Below are positions 36,357 to 48,017 of a stretch of 64,000 nucleotides of DNA, piece after piece (the stretch's first letter is position 1; each line of letters opens with the position of its first letter). Both the position numbers and the translations under genes were made by a program. The stretch spans positions 64,007,027 to 64,071,026 of the forward strand of contig JAKSZU010000008.1 in the NCBI GenBank assembly GCA_026018925.1, in the 5' to 3' direction. The notes below the pieces were generated by a model, which saw only the letters and a program-made list of their open reading frames with translations, searched no databases and was not told the DNA's origin. Source of the stretch: Tupaia tana. Its lineage: Eukaryota; Chordata; Mammalia; Scandentia; Tupaiidae.

Positions 36357-36602
36357 CTGGGACTAACAAATAGTATACTGGATTTGCAGGTAGTTGACTT
36401 TGGTTTGAGCTCCAGACCCAGTGGATTGAAACTCCCGCCAGGCACATGTGTGTGCATGTCCCAAATACTGAAAGAATGGAGGAGAAGGGATTGCAGCATG
36501 GCCATTCACTCAAGGGGTGATTTCTCGCTGTCTATATCTCTGTCTCTCAATTCAGCAAGTGCATGTGTCCCATAGCAAAAATCTTTCTCTTAAAAAAAAT
36601 AG
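36357..36602 (+). mobile_element. tRNA-derived SINE, long type
   Basis: Slightly shortened head gggactaacaaatagtatac, cagtggattgaaactcccgc, gaatggaggagaagggattg, CT block, tcccatagcaaaaatc. Confidence 0.83.
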
Positions 36603-36629
36603 AAAAAATATTTTAATTTAATTTAATTT

Positions 36630-36822
36630 ATTTCATGCAAAAGAGACAGGCACGACCAACAGTGTTCACGTGGTAGTCCTCCACCAGCCTCAGCCAGTCT
36701 GGGTCAAGGATGCATCCATGTGTCTTGTTTTACAGGGAGACTTCAAGAAGTGAACATGGAACCTGCCCATGTAGGTCCAGTATCACAGAATGTTGTGCTG
36801 CACCACCACTGTCAGCCCACCC
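36630..36822 (-). mobile_element. Old SINE remnant
   Basis: Diverged reversed copy ending in gctgcaccaccactgtcagcc. The middle is poorly conserved. Confidence 0.5.
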
Positions 36823-37061
36823 TAGAATATTATTACAAAGTTAGATCTTTTATCTAGCTTTAAAGTTAAAAATAAATGCCATTGTTACACATACAAGTCT
36901 TTTTTAAGGAAGTAGTTATTTATTTCCTTTGGTTAAAAACTTTAAAAAAATAATGCAAATAATAAGTAAATAAATGGTAAAACTCATGCAAGAAAGGAAG
37001 CTATGAGTTCAGCTAAAGGTAATTTTTTTTTCTTTTTTTTTTTGGCTAGAGGTTGTATGTG

Positions 37062-37077
37062 GTTACTTAAGAAAGAC

Positions 37078-37174
<97 letters not shown>

Positions 37175-37364
37175 GGTAAGTGAGAAAGCACCCCCAGGAG
37201 ATGTCCACTTCATAATCCGCTTTCCTCCAATTCTTTTTATGAGAGTTTGGGCACACAAGCACATGTGTCTGGTGTGTTTTTCAGGCTGCCAGGTCTGGGA
37301 CTCCACTCACTCAGTCATCCATGTGAGATCCAGCCACTTTAACCACCAAACCACCAGCTGGTCT
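37062..37364 (-). mobile_element. Old SINE with compound (TA)n(GA)n
   Basis: A (TA)n tract at about 37081-37122 runs into (GA)n at about 37123-37170, followed by SINE body gtgagaaagcacccccagga, tcctccaattctttttatga and head end caccaaaccaccagctggtc. The microsatellite replaces the CT-rich body and tail junction. Confidence 0.78.
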
Positions 37365-39140
37365 GAAAAAATGTTTATTATTTTTGTGTTTTTACTCTTT
37401 CTTTCTTTTCCTGACAGCTTGTGGTCAAGGTGGTTCTATTGTCCGTGAAGGTTTTACTTTTTTCTTTTTTTGACTTGAGAAGCAAGGCCTATTGAAATAA
37501 ATGTTCTACAAAGTATAGTTTCCATAGCAACAGTAACTGTCTTTTTATTTTCACATGTACCACTTAGAATTAGTTGACAATAATAATTATAGACCACTTA
37601 AGATGAAAACATTTGCTATACAACAAAGACATGTATAAAGACAGGGTTTGGGAAAATTGTCCTAGTTTAGAGAAACTTAAATTACTTCTTAAGGAAGATT
37701 TGATTTTTTTCACTTACATAGATGATTGAAATTCTATCTACATATTCAGTGTGAAGTCTTGAGATGATTATTAACATATGTCAAGGAACATTTTCCCTCC
37801 CATAATTTCAAAGTCACATTTCTTATTTAAGTTTTTAAATTCTTTTTCTATGTGTGTATATTTACTTAACTTGTACATGTACTTAACTTGTCAAATATTT
37901 TTTCATTCAATTATTAATTTTTAGGAAATAACCTGGGTATTGAGCAATAGGATCATTACACACATTGCCATTGTCTTCATTATTTACCAAAACTATTAGA
38001 CTCTGTGTGTACTTAAGAAGGGGAAGTAAGGTTTCATATAATTGGAAGAATTGTTGCTCAAACATAGAACACAAAAAGGGTCAATATATTTTCTCTGTTA
38101 CTTCAGATTTATTTGCATCGTTATTGAAATCTAAACATGTTGATCCCAATAAGCTTAAAGAAGTTACTACATAAATATGTAGATATTTTTCAGTCATTGG
38201 ATTATTAATAGTGCCCATTAAAGCAGTATTATACTGGGTGTTACCAGTTCAGAAAAGAAGAAAATGGAATTTAAGTTATTTTGAAATTTGTCCCTGAAAT
38301 ACCCATTTTTGTTCATGCTATTTTTTGTTGTTGTTCAAGAATAAAAGTGAATAGCATGGTAATGACAATTCTGTGCAGCATAATTATGGTGTGCTTCAGT
38401 TCACAATAGTGATAAAAAGTGTTTTCTAGGATGTAAAATTATTCTCTGAGGCTAACATAGGCAGGCTAGAATTTTCTTTATAACTCTTTTAGAATGCTAG
38501 GAAATCATAGAGGAAACCGTGAGCTTGGATGGGAGTGCTGGGGACTGCGGAGGACAGAGAGGATGAGTGCTAGTTGCTGTCCAGAGACCACTGCAGCAAT
38601 AAGAGTTCTAGTTCGCCTCACCAACCTGCTTCTAAGAATACCCTCAGAAAAAAGAAGCCCAAAGAGGAGCTACTTCTGAATCCGCACAGAGAAGCAGACT
38701 TGAACAGCTCCAAGGATTAACTATGTTTGTAATGAAAATGTGCTGGTCAGATCTCCTCAGGGGAGTATGATCGACTGACGGCTTGTGCTGTAGCTTTCTG
38801 GAACATTAATGCAGAGCCATTACTAAGAGAAGTGGGACTCCTTAATGGGCTACTTTTCCTCAAAGACTTTCCATCAATCTGAATGAAATTTCTTAGAACT
38901 GGCATATGACCAGAGACTCTTCTCATTTCCTCTCTTCTTTTCTCTTTTCCACATAGCTGTCGGAACTTCATCACAGTCTAAAGATTCCTCCCACCTCTCT
39001 AGATTACTTCTCCTTATCCTTCTCAGAGTTCTTTTTTTCCTCAATAAATATCTTGCACATAACCCATATTTCAGTATTCACCAGTTGTGTCATTTGCTTT
39101 TCAGAGACTTAATCTTAGAGCTTTGGGGAAATATTAATTG
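37365..39140. other. Intergenic, nothing recognised
   Basis: 1.8 kb without a tRNA-SINE. The part at about 38470-39070 is less AT-rich and carries an AATAAA near 39043, but I see no coding frame or family match. Confidence 0.35.
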
Positions 39141-39142
39141 AA

Positions 39143-39378
39143 GGCCAGCTGGTTGCATGGCAGATAAGGTGACTGGACCCTATATAACTGATTATATGGT
39201 TCATGTCTTGGTCCTGGAGGCTTGAAAAACATGTGGGGCACATGTGCACGTATGCCTGAAATCCCAAAAGGAGAATGGAAGAGAAAGGATTGTGGTATGG
39301 CCATTCCCTTTGGGGATTGCTTTCTCACTTCTCCCTTTCTTTCTGGTGAGTACATGGTCCATACAGCAAATTCAAAAA
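39143..39378 (+). mobile_element. Old tRNA-derived SINE
   Basis: Head ggccagctggttgcatggca, ggagaatggaagagaaagga, CT block, gtccatacagcaaattc. Confidence 0.8.
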
Positions 39379-39399
39379 AGAAAAGAAAAAAGAAATCTT

Positions 39400-40440
39400 T
39401 GATATTAAATATGCTAATCGTGATGCGTTTTTCAGACACCTATTAAATAGACAGTTAGGTACAGAAGTATGGTCATACAGGAAGCGAAAGGAGAGATTTA
39501 GTCTGGACATAGACACTTGGGAGTTGACTAATTGTCAATGATATTTCAGTATGAAACTGAATGATTTTATCAAGGAGGCAATATAAATAGATAGTAGAAG
39601 AGGACTGTGGATTAAGCCCTGATTGACTGTGTCAATCAAAAAAGGTGACTGAAAAGTGGAATAGGGTCCAAATTAGGAGGGTATGAAGAAAAGGAAGCAT
39701 TTCAAGGAGGGGCCTGTAATTAATCTTGAGAAGTGCTTCTGTTTGACCAAACAATGTGAAGTCGGAGTGGTGATGATTAAATTTAATAATAACGGAGACT
39801 TGCTGACCTTAAGAAAAACATTGTTGTAGGGCTGGAAGACTAACTTGAGTGAATTTTCAAGAAAGAATGGAAAAAGCAGCATAATATAGAATCTGAAAGA
39901 TTGCACATAGAATGTGATGTCAAGGAGTTTAGCCATAAAAAAAAAAAAAGAACAGAGAATTGAGTATTTTTCAGACAATGAAGTAGATTCAAAAAAGGGG
40001 TTTTGTCTGTTTTGTAAAAAAAGAAAAAAAAAAGTAATGAGAAAATTAAATCATGTATGGGGAAAGACTTTCAAAAGTATAGCTGGAGAGAAATGGTAGA
40101 ATGGACAGTTCGGCCCTTATCACAGCAGGAAAGACAGTGAAGAGGCACAGATGGAGGTAGGTGGATACATGTGGGTGCTGGCTTTTGTAGAAATCTCCTC
40201 TGATTCTATTTTCTGAGTAAGAGCGGAATCCAAAGGAGGTGTTAGCAGTTTCCATTTATCTCAAGAGAGTGAATGGAGTCAGGAACTGCAGCCTGGAAGC
40301 CTTCAGAACTCATGTGGGGTTGTAGGCATGAATCTAAAGTTAGAGCAGTTTGCATTTTTTTCTCCTTTTTTTCTTCCTATAGTCAATAATCAGCTCTATG
40401 GAGGAAGACCTAAGTAGGCATTGACTTGGATTTAATTAGG
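39400..40440. other. Possible ancient repeat, unassigned
   Basis: Purine-rich text (ggattaagccctgattgact, gactgtgtcaatc, agctggagagaaatggtaga) recalls very old mammalian repeats, but I cannot name one. No gene was seen. An A-rich run lies at about 39939-39950. Confidence 0.25.
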
Positions 40441-40499
40441 GTTAGGGTATTATATATCAAATACCAGAAAGGAAGAGAGGTGCAATGGAATTAAGTGGG

Positions 40500-40585
40500 T
40501 AAGATATAATATATAATAATATAAGTATATATTATCTATAATATATAATAATATATAATATAATATATATAATATATATAAACTA
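40500..40585. repeat. AT-rich low-complexity tract
   Basis: Interleaved ATAT and ATAATAT units about 85 bp long with palindromic character. Confidence 0.7.
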
Positions 40586-41204
40586 ATATACAAAAGTGAG
40601 GACATGAGGATGCTGAGTATCCAAGTTATCCCACTACTCATAAGACATACCATGTAAACAATTGCTAGGAATAATGTTCTCCTCGGATGACCTTTTTCCC
40701 TATATATCCAAATTGTGTGGAGAGAGGTTTGGAACAGCAGTGCCTTGTAAAGGGAAATCACCAGGGAAGATTCAGGACATACTGTTTGCCAACCAGTATT
40801 TTCTCAAACATGAATAGAAGGGCTGATAAGACAAATGTATTAGTAGTGGATATTTTAAAAAAGCATACTTTACATGTTAAAAAATGTATATGTGGAAGTG
40901 TTCATCAAGTATATAGTAAGTTTATCTAGTGTTAATGGTTTGATACAAGTTTTCTGCAGGAGCTAGTCAAAAAAATATTTGAGAGTAAGAATTCACATTG
41001 AAACACAGAACTGACATAACTACCTCTGTTAACCCCCCTGTACATCCAATGCATTTTCCTCAATACTTCTTTGCATTAAAAAGATAAATGCAACAGTTTC
41101 TTGTGTGTATGTGCATGAGTGTTCATTTATATGTATATAAACATAAAATATAAATATTATATCATCCTGTTGGAGATTTTCAGTAATTTATTAAAATTGA
41201 TCTT

Positions 41205-41478
41205 TTTTTTTTTTTTTTTTTTTTTTGGAGAGGTTTTTGCTATAGGGCGCGTGCGCTCACCAGACAGACAGAGAGAAACAGAGAGATAGAAAGCGAGAAA
41301 TCACCCCCCAGGGGGGATGGCCACGCCGCAATCCCTTCTCCTCCGTTCTCCTCTTGGGATCTTGGGCACGCACACACATGCACCTGGCGTGAGTTTCAAG
41401 CCACCGGGTCCAGGACACGAACTGCGGTCGACTACGTGGGAGTCCAGCGACATAGCCATTACGCTAACTGCTGGTCCC
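41205..41478 (-). mobile_element. tRNA-derived SINE, long type
   Basis: Complete reversed copy with a poly(T) tail longer than 20. A perfect 20-bp target-site duplication aatttattaaaattgatctt lies at 41185-41204 and 41479-41498, the longest in the window. Confidence 0.94.
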
Positions 41479-41686
41479 AATTTATTAAAATTGATCTTGA
41501 GAGTACTCAAGCATTGTCCTGGTCATTTAAATATTTTTAAATATTATTTTCTAAATAGTTTAGAGAAAGATAATAATTTTATTATTTTGTATACCTAATA
41601 ATAAATTTTTAAATTTTTGAAAAATTTTCAATTTTATTTTTGTTTTCCACTATAGTCAGTCCTTTCTGTTAGACAAAGTGTTCCTT

Positions 41687-41873
41687 TTTAAAAAGAATGA
41701 TTTAATTTTATTCATTATTATTATTTTAAATTTGCGATAGGGCATGTGTGCTTTCCAGAGACAGACAGAGGGAGAGAGAGAAAGTGAGAAAGCAAGACAC
41801 CAGGTCCAGGAGTTGAACTGCAGTCAGCCATGTGGAAGTCCAACACCCCATCCACACCACCTGTTGACCCCTT
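41687..41873 (-). mobile_element. tRNA-derived SINE, short type
   Basis: T-rich tail, GA block, agcaagacaccaggtccagg, head remnant ccaccacctgttgacccctt... ending at 41873. Flanks agacaaagtgttcctt (41671-41686) and aggcaaagtgctctt (41874-41888) are a diverged duplication. Confidence 0.85.
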
Positions 41874-41924
41874 AGGCAAAGTGCTCTTGGATGACAGATA
41901 AATTAACAGATATACTCTATTTTT

Positions 41925-42188
41925 TTTTTTTTTTTGAGAGGTTTTCGCTATAGGGTGCGTGCGCTCACCAGACAGACAGAGAGAGACAAAGAGACAGAAA
42001 GTGAGAAATCACCCCCCAGTGGGGGATGGTCATGCCGCAATCCCTTCTCCTCCATTCTCCTCTTGGGATCTTGGGCACGCATGCACATGTGCCCAGTGTG
42101 AGTTTTAAGCCACCGGGTCTGGGACGCGAACCATGGTCGACTACGTGGAAGTCCAGCGACATAGCCATTACGCTAACTGCTGGTTCCC
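41925..42188 (-). mobile_element. tRNA-derived SINE, long type
   Basis: Complete reversed copy. Target-site duplication agatatactctatttt (41909-41924) and agatatacactatttt (42189-42204) differs at one base. Confidence 0.93.
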
Positions 42189-42214
42189 AGATATACACTA
42201 TTTTGAACTATTTT

Positions 42215-42690
42215 AGACAATATAAAATAAATTTATTTATTTTTCCTCATAAACAGAAGTTTATCATTTATAATCTTTTTTCTGTTTTCGCACCAACCAT
42301 CCCTCACCCGGTCTCTATCAAACACTTCCCCTTCTTACTGTCACTAGCATCCACATTGCCCTTCTCCTCCACATCTTCAGATCTCTCAACCTCTGCCATT
42401 AAGAGCGGATAGTAAAAATTGAGTAGGGATATATAATGTGCATCTTTTAATGTCTGGCTCACTTTGCTCAACATTAGATTCTCTATATTCATCCATTCTG
42501 AGTTGAATGATAGGATCTCATTGTTTCTTATAGCTGTGTAATATTCCATAGTACCTATATAGCACAGTTTTTCAACCCAATTGTCACTTAGGTTGGTTCC
42601 ATGTTTCAGTAATTATAAATAAATGCTGCAATAAACATGATGTGCAAATATCTGTACAAATTTTTGAATAATGCTCAGTGTTTTAGAAAT
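42215..42690 (-). mobile_element. L1 3' end
   Basis: Read on the minus strand it contains the end of L1 ORF2 (residues MEYYTAIRNNEIL within 42304-42549) followed by 3' UTR with GA-rich sequence and an A-rich end near 42215. On the plus strand the tell-tale block is gctgtgtaatattccatagt. The element is 5'-truncated. Confidence 0.82.
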
Positions 42691-42823
42691 GACGAAATAT
42701 AAAATGAACAAAGTTCCTATCTTGGTCTGTTATTTAGATTTGGTTTTCAGTTGCTGAGTACGTATAGTGATATTTTATTTAACAGTTAAGCTGACTAACC
42801 ACTGATATTTTAAAGTTATTTTT

Positions 42824-43053
42824 AGGTCCTGTAGCCTACCAGTTAAGGGAGCCAGATCCCACATGGCCAGCCATGCTTATAAAACATATTGGGTGCATAT
42901 GCATGCATATCCAACATCTGAAAGGAGAGAGAAATTGAGGAGAAGAGATTGCAACATGACCATGCCCCATGGAGAGGGAGAAATTTCTCTTTTTCTCTGG
43001 TAGGCACATCCTATGACAAATTAAAAATAAAAATAAATAAAAAATAAAATGTT
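42824..43053 (+). mobile_element. Old tRNA-derived SINE
   Basis: aggtcctgtagcctaccagt head, cagatcccacatggccagcc, gaggagaagagattgcaaca, short CT block, atcctatgacaaatt and an A-rich tail. The B box region is deleted. Confidence 0.72.
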
Positions 43054-43343
43054 GGAGAGGTGTTGAAAAGTTAAGACTAGGCAACAATTCACTAAAAACA
43101 ATTTATATCCACATCTTGACAAAATGTATACATTTGTAGAAAATAGGTTTAGTTTTAGGGTTTTTTGTGAAAGAAATACACACGAACACACATATTTTTT
43201 AGTTTTTAATTTTTCCAACTACTAATTATTTTAAAGATAAGATTTTTCTTGCCTAATAATGTCTCCAAGATATCAAAACTAATCCTTAAAAGCATCATTC
43301 CATTCTTGAGATTATGATGATGTCATTCTTTCTTTTATCTCTT

Positions 43344-43601
43344 TATTTTTTGAGAGAGAGTTTTTTTTTTGCTATTTGGTGCGTGTGCTTGCTGGAGAGA
43401 TGGACAGAGAGACAGAAAGTGAGAAATCACCCCCTAGGGAGGATGGCTATGTTGCAATCCATTCTCCATTTTCTTCTCAGGATTTTGGGCATGCATGTCC
43501 ACATGACCAGTGTGAGTTTAAGTCATTGAGTCAAGGACTTGAAGTACTGTCAACTATGTGGGAGTCCAGTGACATAAACCATTATGCCATCTTCTGGTCT
43601 C
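43344..43601 (-). mobile_element. tRNA-derived SINE, long type
   Basis: T-rich tail, tgctatttggtgcgtgtgct, caccccctagggaggatggc, head end tatgccatcttctggtct. Confidence 0.85.
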
Positions 43602-44095
43602 TATGATATTTCTCTTAAGGCACATTACACCTGCTCATCCATAAGAAACTGACTTGCATGCCTATGAAATGAATCCCTATGCACAGCTTGTGTAGGAGTA
43701 ATGAAATCTGTAATATCACTTTCAGGAGTATAATTTTCAGGGTCAGGCTGATTGGCTTTCAGTGAATTCAAAGTTGTATGAATTTGGGCCAGTTATCTCA
43801 CCAATAAAGTAATTCAGTTTTAAACACCTTGTTTTCATTCATTAGTGGAATTTAAGAGATTTAATTACATAGAAGTAGAGAATGTAATGACGAATACCAG
43901 GAGATTGAAAGGGGTGAAGGTTGAGTAGGATGGGCAGAATTCAGTTAACAGGTGCAAGAGTATATGTATAGTGGAATGGCTTGTAAATACTATAGTATAA
44001 TAGAATAAAGAAAGTGGGCGATGATTCCATATGTATTTCAGAATAACCAAGAGTGGATTTTGAACATGCACAACACAGCAAACTAAATGCTGGAG
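43602..44095. other. Intergenic, possible MIR trace
   Basis: 43740-43830 (caggctgattggctttcagt, tgggccagttatctcacc) faintly recalls a MIR. The rest is unassigned. Confidence 0.3.
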
Positions 44096-44097
44096 GT

Positions 44098-44402
44098 GGG
44101 AGACAGCAGATGGCTTAGTGGTTATGTCACTGAACCCCCACATAGACAACCATGATTACATTCCCACACCTGGTGGCTTGAAAATCATACCAGGCACGTA
44201 TGTGTGTGTCTCCAACATCCTGGGAAGAGAATGGAGGAAAAGAGATTACAGTGTGGCCACCCCCCCCCCCCCCGCCCCAAAGGGTGATTTCTCACTTTCT
44301 TTCTCCCTGTCTCTGTCTCTGTCTTTCTCTCTCTCTCACTGGAAAGCACATGTGCCCTAAGGCAAAAAACTCAAATAAATAAAAATAAATAAATAAATAA
44401 AT
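44098..44402 (+). mobile_element. tRNA-derived SINE, long type
   Basis: gggagacagcagatggctta head, atggaggaaaagagattaca body, a C-run of about 15 at 44259-44273, CT block, ccctaaggcaaaaaactc and (AAAT)n tail. Confidence 0.84.
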
Positions 44403-44621
44403 TTTGGAGATGGTAGCTATGCTTTTGGCCTGATCTGATCAGTACACATTATACACATGTTCTGATAAACCACACGGCACTGCACAAATCTGTACAGCTC
44501 TAATATCTGAATTATCAATGATAATAGAATTATTGTTTTTAAAAAGTAACTCAGTTTTCATCTTTCTTCTCTCTTACCCTTAAATCAACTATTAAATATA
44601 AGAGAACAGTACTTATTCTTT

Positions 44622-44800
44622 TTCTCTTAAGACATGGTCTTGCTACATTATGAGTCTCTGCTTCAGTCTCCTAAGTAGCTGGGACTACTGGTCAGCACCG
44701 CTGCCCTTGGCTTTTAGCATGGAATAGGAACTAAACTTCAGTCTTCCATGTGGTCTCAGCCTGTGGAATAGTGGGGTCAACCAGTGTGTGCTACTATTAC
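44622..44800 (-). mobile_element. 7SL-derived monomer, diverged
   Basis: Read in reverse it follows 7SL/FLAM-type sequence: aagacatggtcttgctacat, ttcagtctcctaagtagctg, ggactactgg. The rest decays into unassigned DNA. Confidence 0.55.
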
Positions 44801-44875
44801 TAGGTTCAGAATAATTATTCTTATTAGAGAAAGTTCTAGAGAAGCCAGAGTAACTTCTGCTTCAGACTCTGGGTA

Positions 44876-44899
44876 GGATTTCTTTCGCTATAGGGCACC

Positions 44900-44935
<36 letters not shown>

Positions 44936-45122
44936 TGAGAAAGTATCCCCAAGGGGGAATGGCAATGCCACAATCCTTTCTCCTCTAGAATCTTCTTGGG
45001 ATATAGGGCACATACACACATGCACCCAGTGTGATTTTCAAGCTACCACATCTGGGATTAAAACTGCTTAGATGGCCATATGGGAATATACTGCCTTAAC
45101 TTCCACTCCACCTGCTGGACCT
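44876..45122 (-). mobile_element. Old tRNA-derived SINE with (GA)n
   Basis: tttcgctatagggcaccag, (GA)n at about 44903-44934, cccaagggggaatggcaatg, head end cactccacctgctggacct. Confidence 0.83.
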
Positions 45123-45127
45123 ATGGA

Positions 45128-45132
<5 letters not shown>

Positions 45133-45188
<56 letters not shown>
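45133..45188. repeat. Pure poly(T), 56 bases
   Basis: An uninterrupted T run with no SINE body to its right (gtatagccagtggccctgtg is unfamiliar). It may be the tail of a very short retroinsertion, and its length may be uncertain in the assembly. Confidence 0.85.
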
Positions 45189-45189
<1 letters not shown>

Positions 45190-45584
45190 TATAGCCAGTG
45201 GCCCTGTGCCATCCTTTAAGCACCCATGAATGTGGATAAAAGGGAGAATATTTTATTGGTACTCATATTTCCTAAATCTTTCATAATCGTTAGGAGAAGT
45301 AAAAACAGGTCAAATGGATTGAATTACTCTAGCACACAATCTAAAACTCATGCCATCAATGAAAATGTTTCAGAGCATGCACACCGGAAAACAGGAGGTA
45401 GTACATGCACTAGTTCATTGATTTTTAAGAAACATATTTTAAGTCTTTATATATCCAGAATCTGGATGCACTTTATAATCAATTGCATTTTACAATTGTT
45501 TGTCATATTATTTCTTTCTTGGTAATTTATAAAGTAATAGCATGAATTGAATAGAGTTAAGAAAATACATTATAACAATGTAGG

Positions 45585-45905
45585 TTAAGTATCGCTTATC
45601 TGAAATTCTTGGGGCTAGCAGTGTTTTGGTTTTCAGATTTTGGAATATTTGCATATAGTAAATAATGAGATACCTTGGGAATGGGCTCCAGGTCTAAACA
45701 TGAAATTCATTTATGTTTCAAATATACCTTATACAGATAGACTGAAGATAAATTTTATGCAATCTTTTTGTAAGACAGGTTTTGGTTGCAACTGGTCACA
45801 TAAAATCTGGTGTTAAATGTTTCCCTGTAGAGTCATGTTGGCACTTAAAATGTATCAAATTTTGGAACATTTCAGAATTTTCAGATTAAAGATACTCAAT
45901 TTGCA
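45585..45905 (+). mobile_element. Tigger-like non-autonomous DNA transposon, full length
   Basis: Left end aggttaagtatcgcttatct and right end gattaaagatactcaatttg are inverted repeats of each other. The interior has ttttggaatatttgcatata, aatgagataccttggg and catgaaattcatttatgttt. The 320-bp palindromic design with TA-type flanks fits a pogo/Tigger MITE. There is no coding capacity. Confidence 0.78.
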
Positions 45906-46044
45906 TACTAAAGCAGTGTCTCTTACTGTTTACTTCTTACCACCTTTTATTCCTGGAAAAACTTCTTCAAAGAATATTTTTTTCCTGATTTCCTACCCCT
46001 AGAATTTTAATACCACAAATATACTATATGCATTGCCTATATGA

Positions 46045-46165
46045 TAGTACCTCAAAAAAGTTTATAAAAAATGGGATTAAAGTGTATGTTTATTTTGATG
46101 CAAAAAGTAAGAAATCCAGGCTTTTCATTATATGCATTTCCTACAAACTTTTTGAAGGCCCTTCA
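46045..46165. mobile_element. Palindromic MITE, family 1, copy 1
   Basis: Left ctcaaaaaagtttataaaaa, centre tgtttattttgatgcaaaaa, right ctacaaactttttgaaggcc. The ends are inverted repeats. It is one of four copies in the window. Confidence 0.72.
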
Positions 46166-46173
46166 TATATTTA

Positions 46174-46174
<1 letters not shown>

Positions 46175-46248
<74 letters not shown>

Positions 46249-46258
46249 GTATGTATAT
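46175..46258. repeat. Compound microsatellite (TA)n(CA)n(TA)n
   Basis: Tracts at about 46182-46208 (TA), 46207-46235 (CA) and 46236-46250 (TA). It sits against the right end of a MITE. Confidence 0.9.
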
Positions 46259-46284
46259 GTTTTATACATAAAAAGAGTAACATT

Positions 46285-46300
46285 ACCCCCCCCCCCCCAA
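46285..46300. repeat. Poly(C) run
   Basis: About 14-16 consecutive C residues beginning near 46285, in otherwise AT-rich DNA. Confidence 0.85.
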
Positions 46301-47505
46301 GAACCAATGTTTTCCCCCTTGGGAGGGTATATCACATCCATTCAAAATTACTTGATATATAAAGTGATCTATTCCTTGTTATTCTTAGTTCTGAAAAATC
46401 TTATTAATAGGACATCAGGAATCATGAGCTAGTCTTAGTTTTAGAGCTTTTTGCTTTCATTATGAAACAGAATGTCTAGCAATTTTATTATTATCGTGAA
46501 TGTGAAAAATTTCTGTGAATTTCAAACATTTGCTATTTGGTCAAGAGTCAGAAAACATCTAGAATTTTTTGTTGTTGTTGTTAATAAATAAAAGACCTTG
46601 GAGTTCATGTCATGATGTCATTCAATATGTCATTTTCACTTTTTGAATAAGACTAATAATTTCAGTGTATATGTTTAGTGTTCACTGCTTTACTTTATAT
46701 AGTCATGATTTTAAAGATAAAACTTGAATCGTACATCCATAAAGAGACTTTTAAAGACCATTTAATTTTCATGAAGTACTAAGAAAAATACCGCTTTAGA
46801 CTTTACATGTTTTACTCAGCTAGGAAGTTGAAGAGGTGTGCTTTTAGGTCTTTGTACAGGCTCATCTACTGCAGTCTAAGTGATTCTCATCTCCATAGTA
46901 ATGATCAGATACAGAGCTCAGCTCAGCCTCCTTGAGGCCAGCAATTTGCACCAGATGGAAGACAGAAATATAATCTATAACCATCAAGTTAGGATTTTCT
47001 CTTGCAAACCTAATTGTTATATTCAACAGCTTTAAATGAGGGAGTCAGGACTAATTAATTTGCTTGGAGAATATTTTTAAAGAACAATGTGGTTCAGAGT
47101 GTGCTTGAATGTTCACTCATCTTTTCTCTGGACTATGTCACTTCACTTCCATGTTTTAAAAATTAAGTGTGCAAAACACTTCTAAAATTAGTGATACATA
47201 CAACCTTTAACTGTGTTGTAAGCATTACAATGATCCTATTGCATATTTGACAATTTACACAAGTGCATATTAGCCCAATTATGTTTGATTGTGTTAATTT
47301 GCTGTTCTTGAGACTCAAATGTGTCAAAACATTGTGCGGTTGTTATGGGGGCTGTGAAATATTCTAGCAGATCAAGCAATGTATCATCAAAAATTAAGAC
47401 AGGTAGTGCTCAAAAGAGACTCATCAGCAGTCTATAGACATTTATATCAAGGCTTTATCAATCAAGTTAATTGTACACAGCTTTTATAAATAAATTAAAA
47501 GTGCA
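46301..47505 (-). other. KCNV1 3' flank / probable 3' UTR
   Basis: Sequence downstream of the KCNV1 stop codon on the minus strand. It has no repeats I recognise, which fits a 3' UTR plus unique flank. A minus-strand AATAAA lies at 46484-46489 (plus-strand tttatt). Whether it is used cannot be judged from sequence alone. Confidence 0.4.
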
Positions 47506-48017
47506 CTAAAACCAGAAATCATCTCCCCCACTGCTCCTAGTACTTGCTCTTTCTCTGCCTTTTAAGCGAAGCATTTCCATGATACTCCGGGCATAGACAT
47601 CTCTCAGGTTAACGCTGATATATGAGTCGGTGGCTATATTCTTGGTGAGCTTCTTCAGTGCTTCACGCTGCCTAACAGCTGCTTCCTTGAGTTTCAAGGT
47701 GAAGTAGCAAGCAGAGAAGCGATCATTAATAATAGCAATAGGCAAAGCCAAGACAAGGATTCCTGATAATATACACATGAAGGCCACAATTTTGCCTGTG
47801 GTGGTGTCTGGTCTAATGTCCCCATATCCCACGGTAGTCATGGATGTTGTGGCCCACCACCACGCACAAGGGACACTTGTGAAGGTTGTGTCAGGGATGC
47901 TTTGCTCAGCAAAATATTCAACTGTTGAGAATATAGAAATTCCCACAGATAGAAAGAGGAGCAGTAGGCCAACTTCTTCATAACACTGGGTGATCGTCAT
48001 CCCAAGTGAGCGTAACC
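47506..48017 (-). CDS. KCNV1: KCNV1 (Kv8.1), coding exon 3: S5, pore, S6, C-tail
   Basis: Last coding exon of the silent potassium channel subunit Kv8.1, residues 334-503 of a 503-residue protein. After a TTGCAG acceptor it completes the split glycine codon and encodes S5 (about 346-369), the pore helix and the selectivity filter TTVGYGD (394-400), S6 (about 410-433) and a short C-tail ending GGDDFWF before TAG. The S6 hinge, PVP in conducting Kv1-Kv4 channels, reads PIAIIND here. Family knowledge: Kv8.1 does not conduct alone but assembles with Kv2 (and in tests suppresses Kv2/Kv3) subunits in the plasma membrane, mainly in neurons. The reading frame is intact. Recognised from memory of human KCNV1, about 500 residues. 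Confidence 0.97.

Noticed and set aside
38470-39070. Possible LTR fossil ending with an AATAAA
   Set aside because: No family match I can name and no clear ends, so it was left unassigned.
42304-42549. MEYYTAIRNNEIL frame that looks protein-like
   Set aside because: It is the C-terminal end of L1 ORF2 in a truncated L1 copy.
46028-46432. 134-residue frame with YIYIYIY and HTHTHT
   Set aside because: It is a translation of a TA/CA microsatellite.
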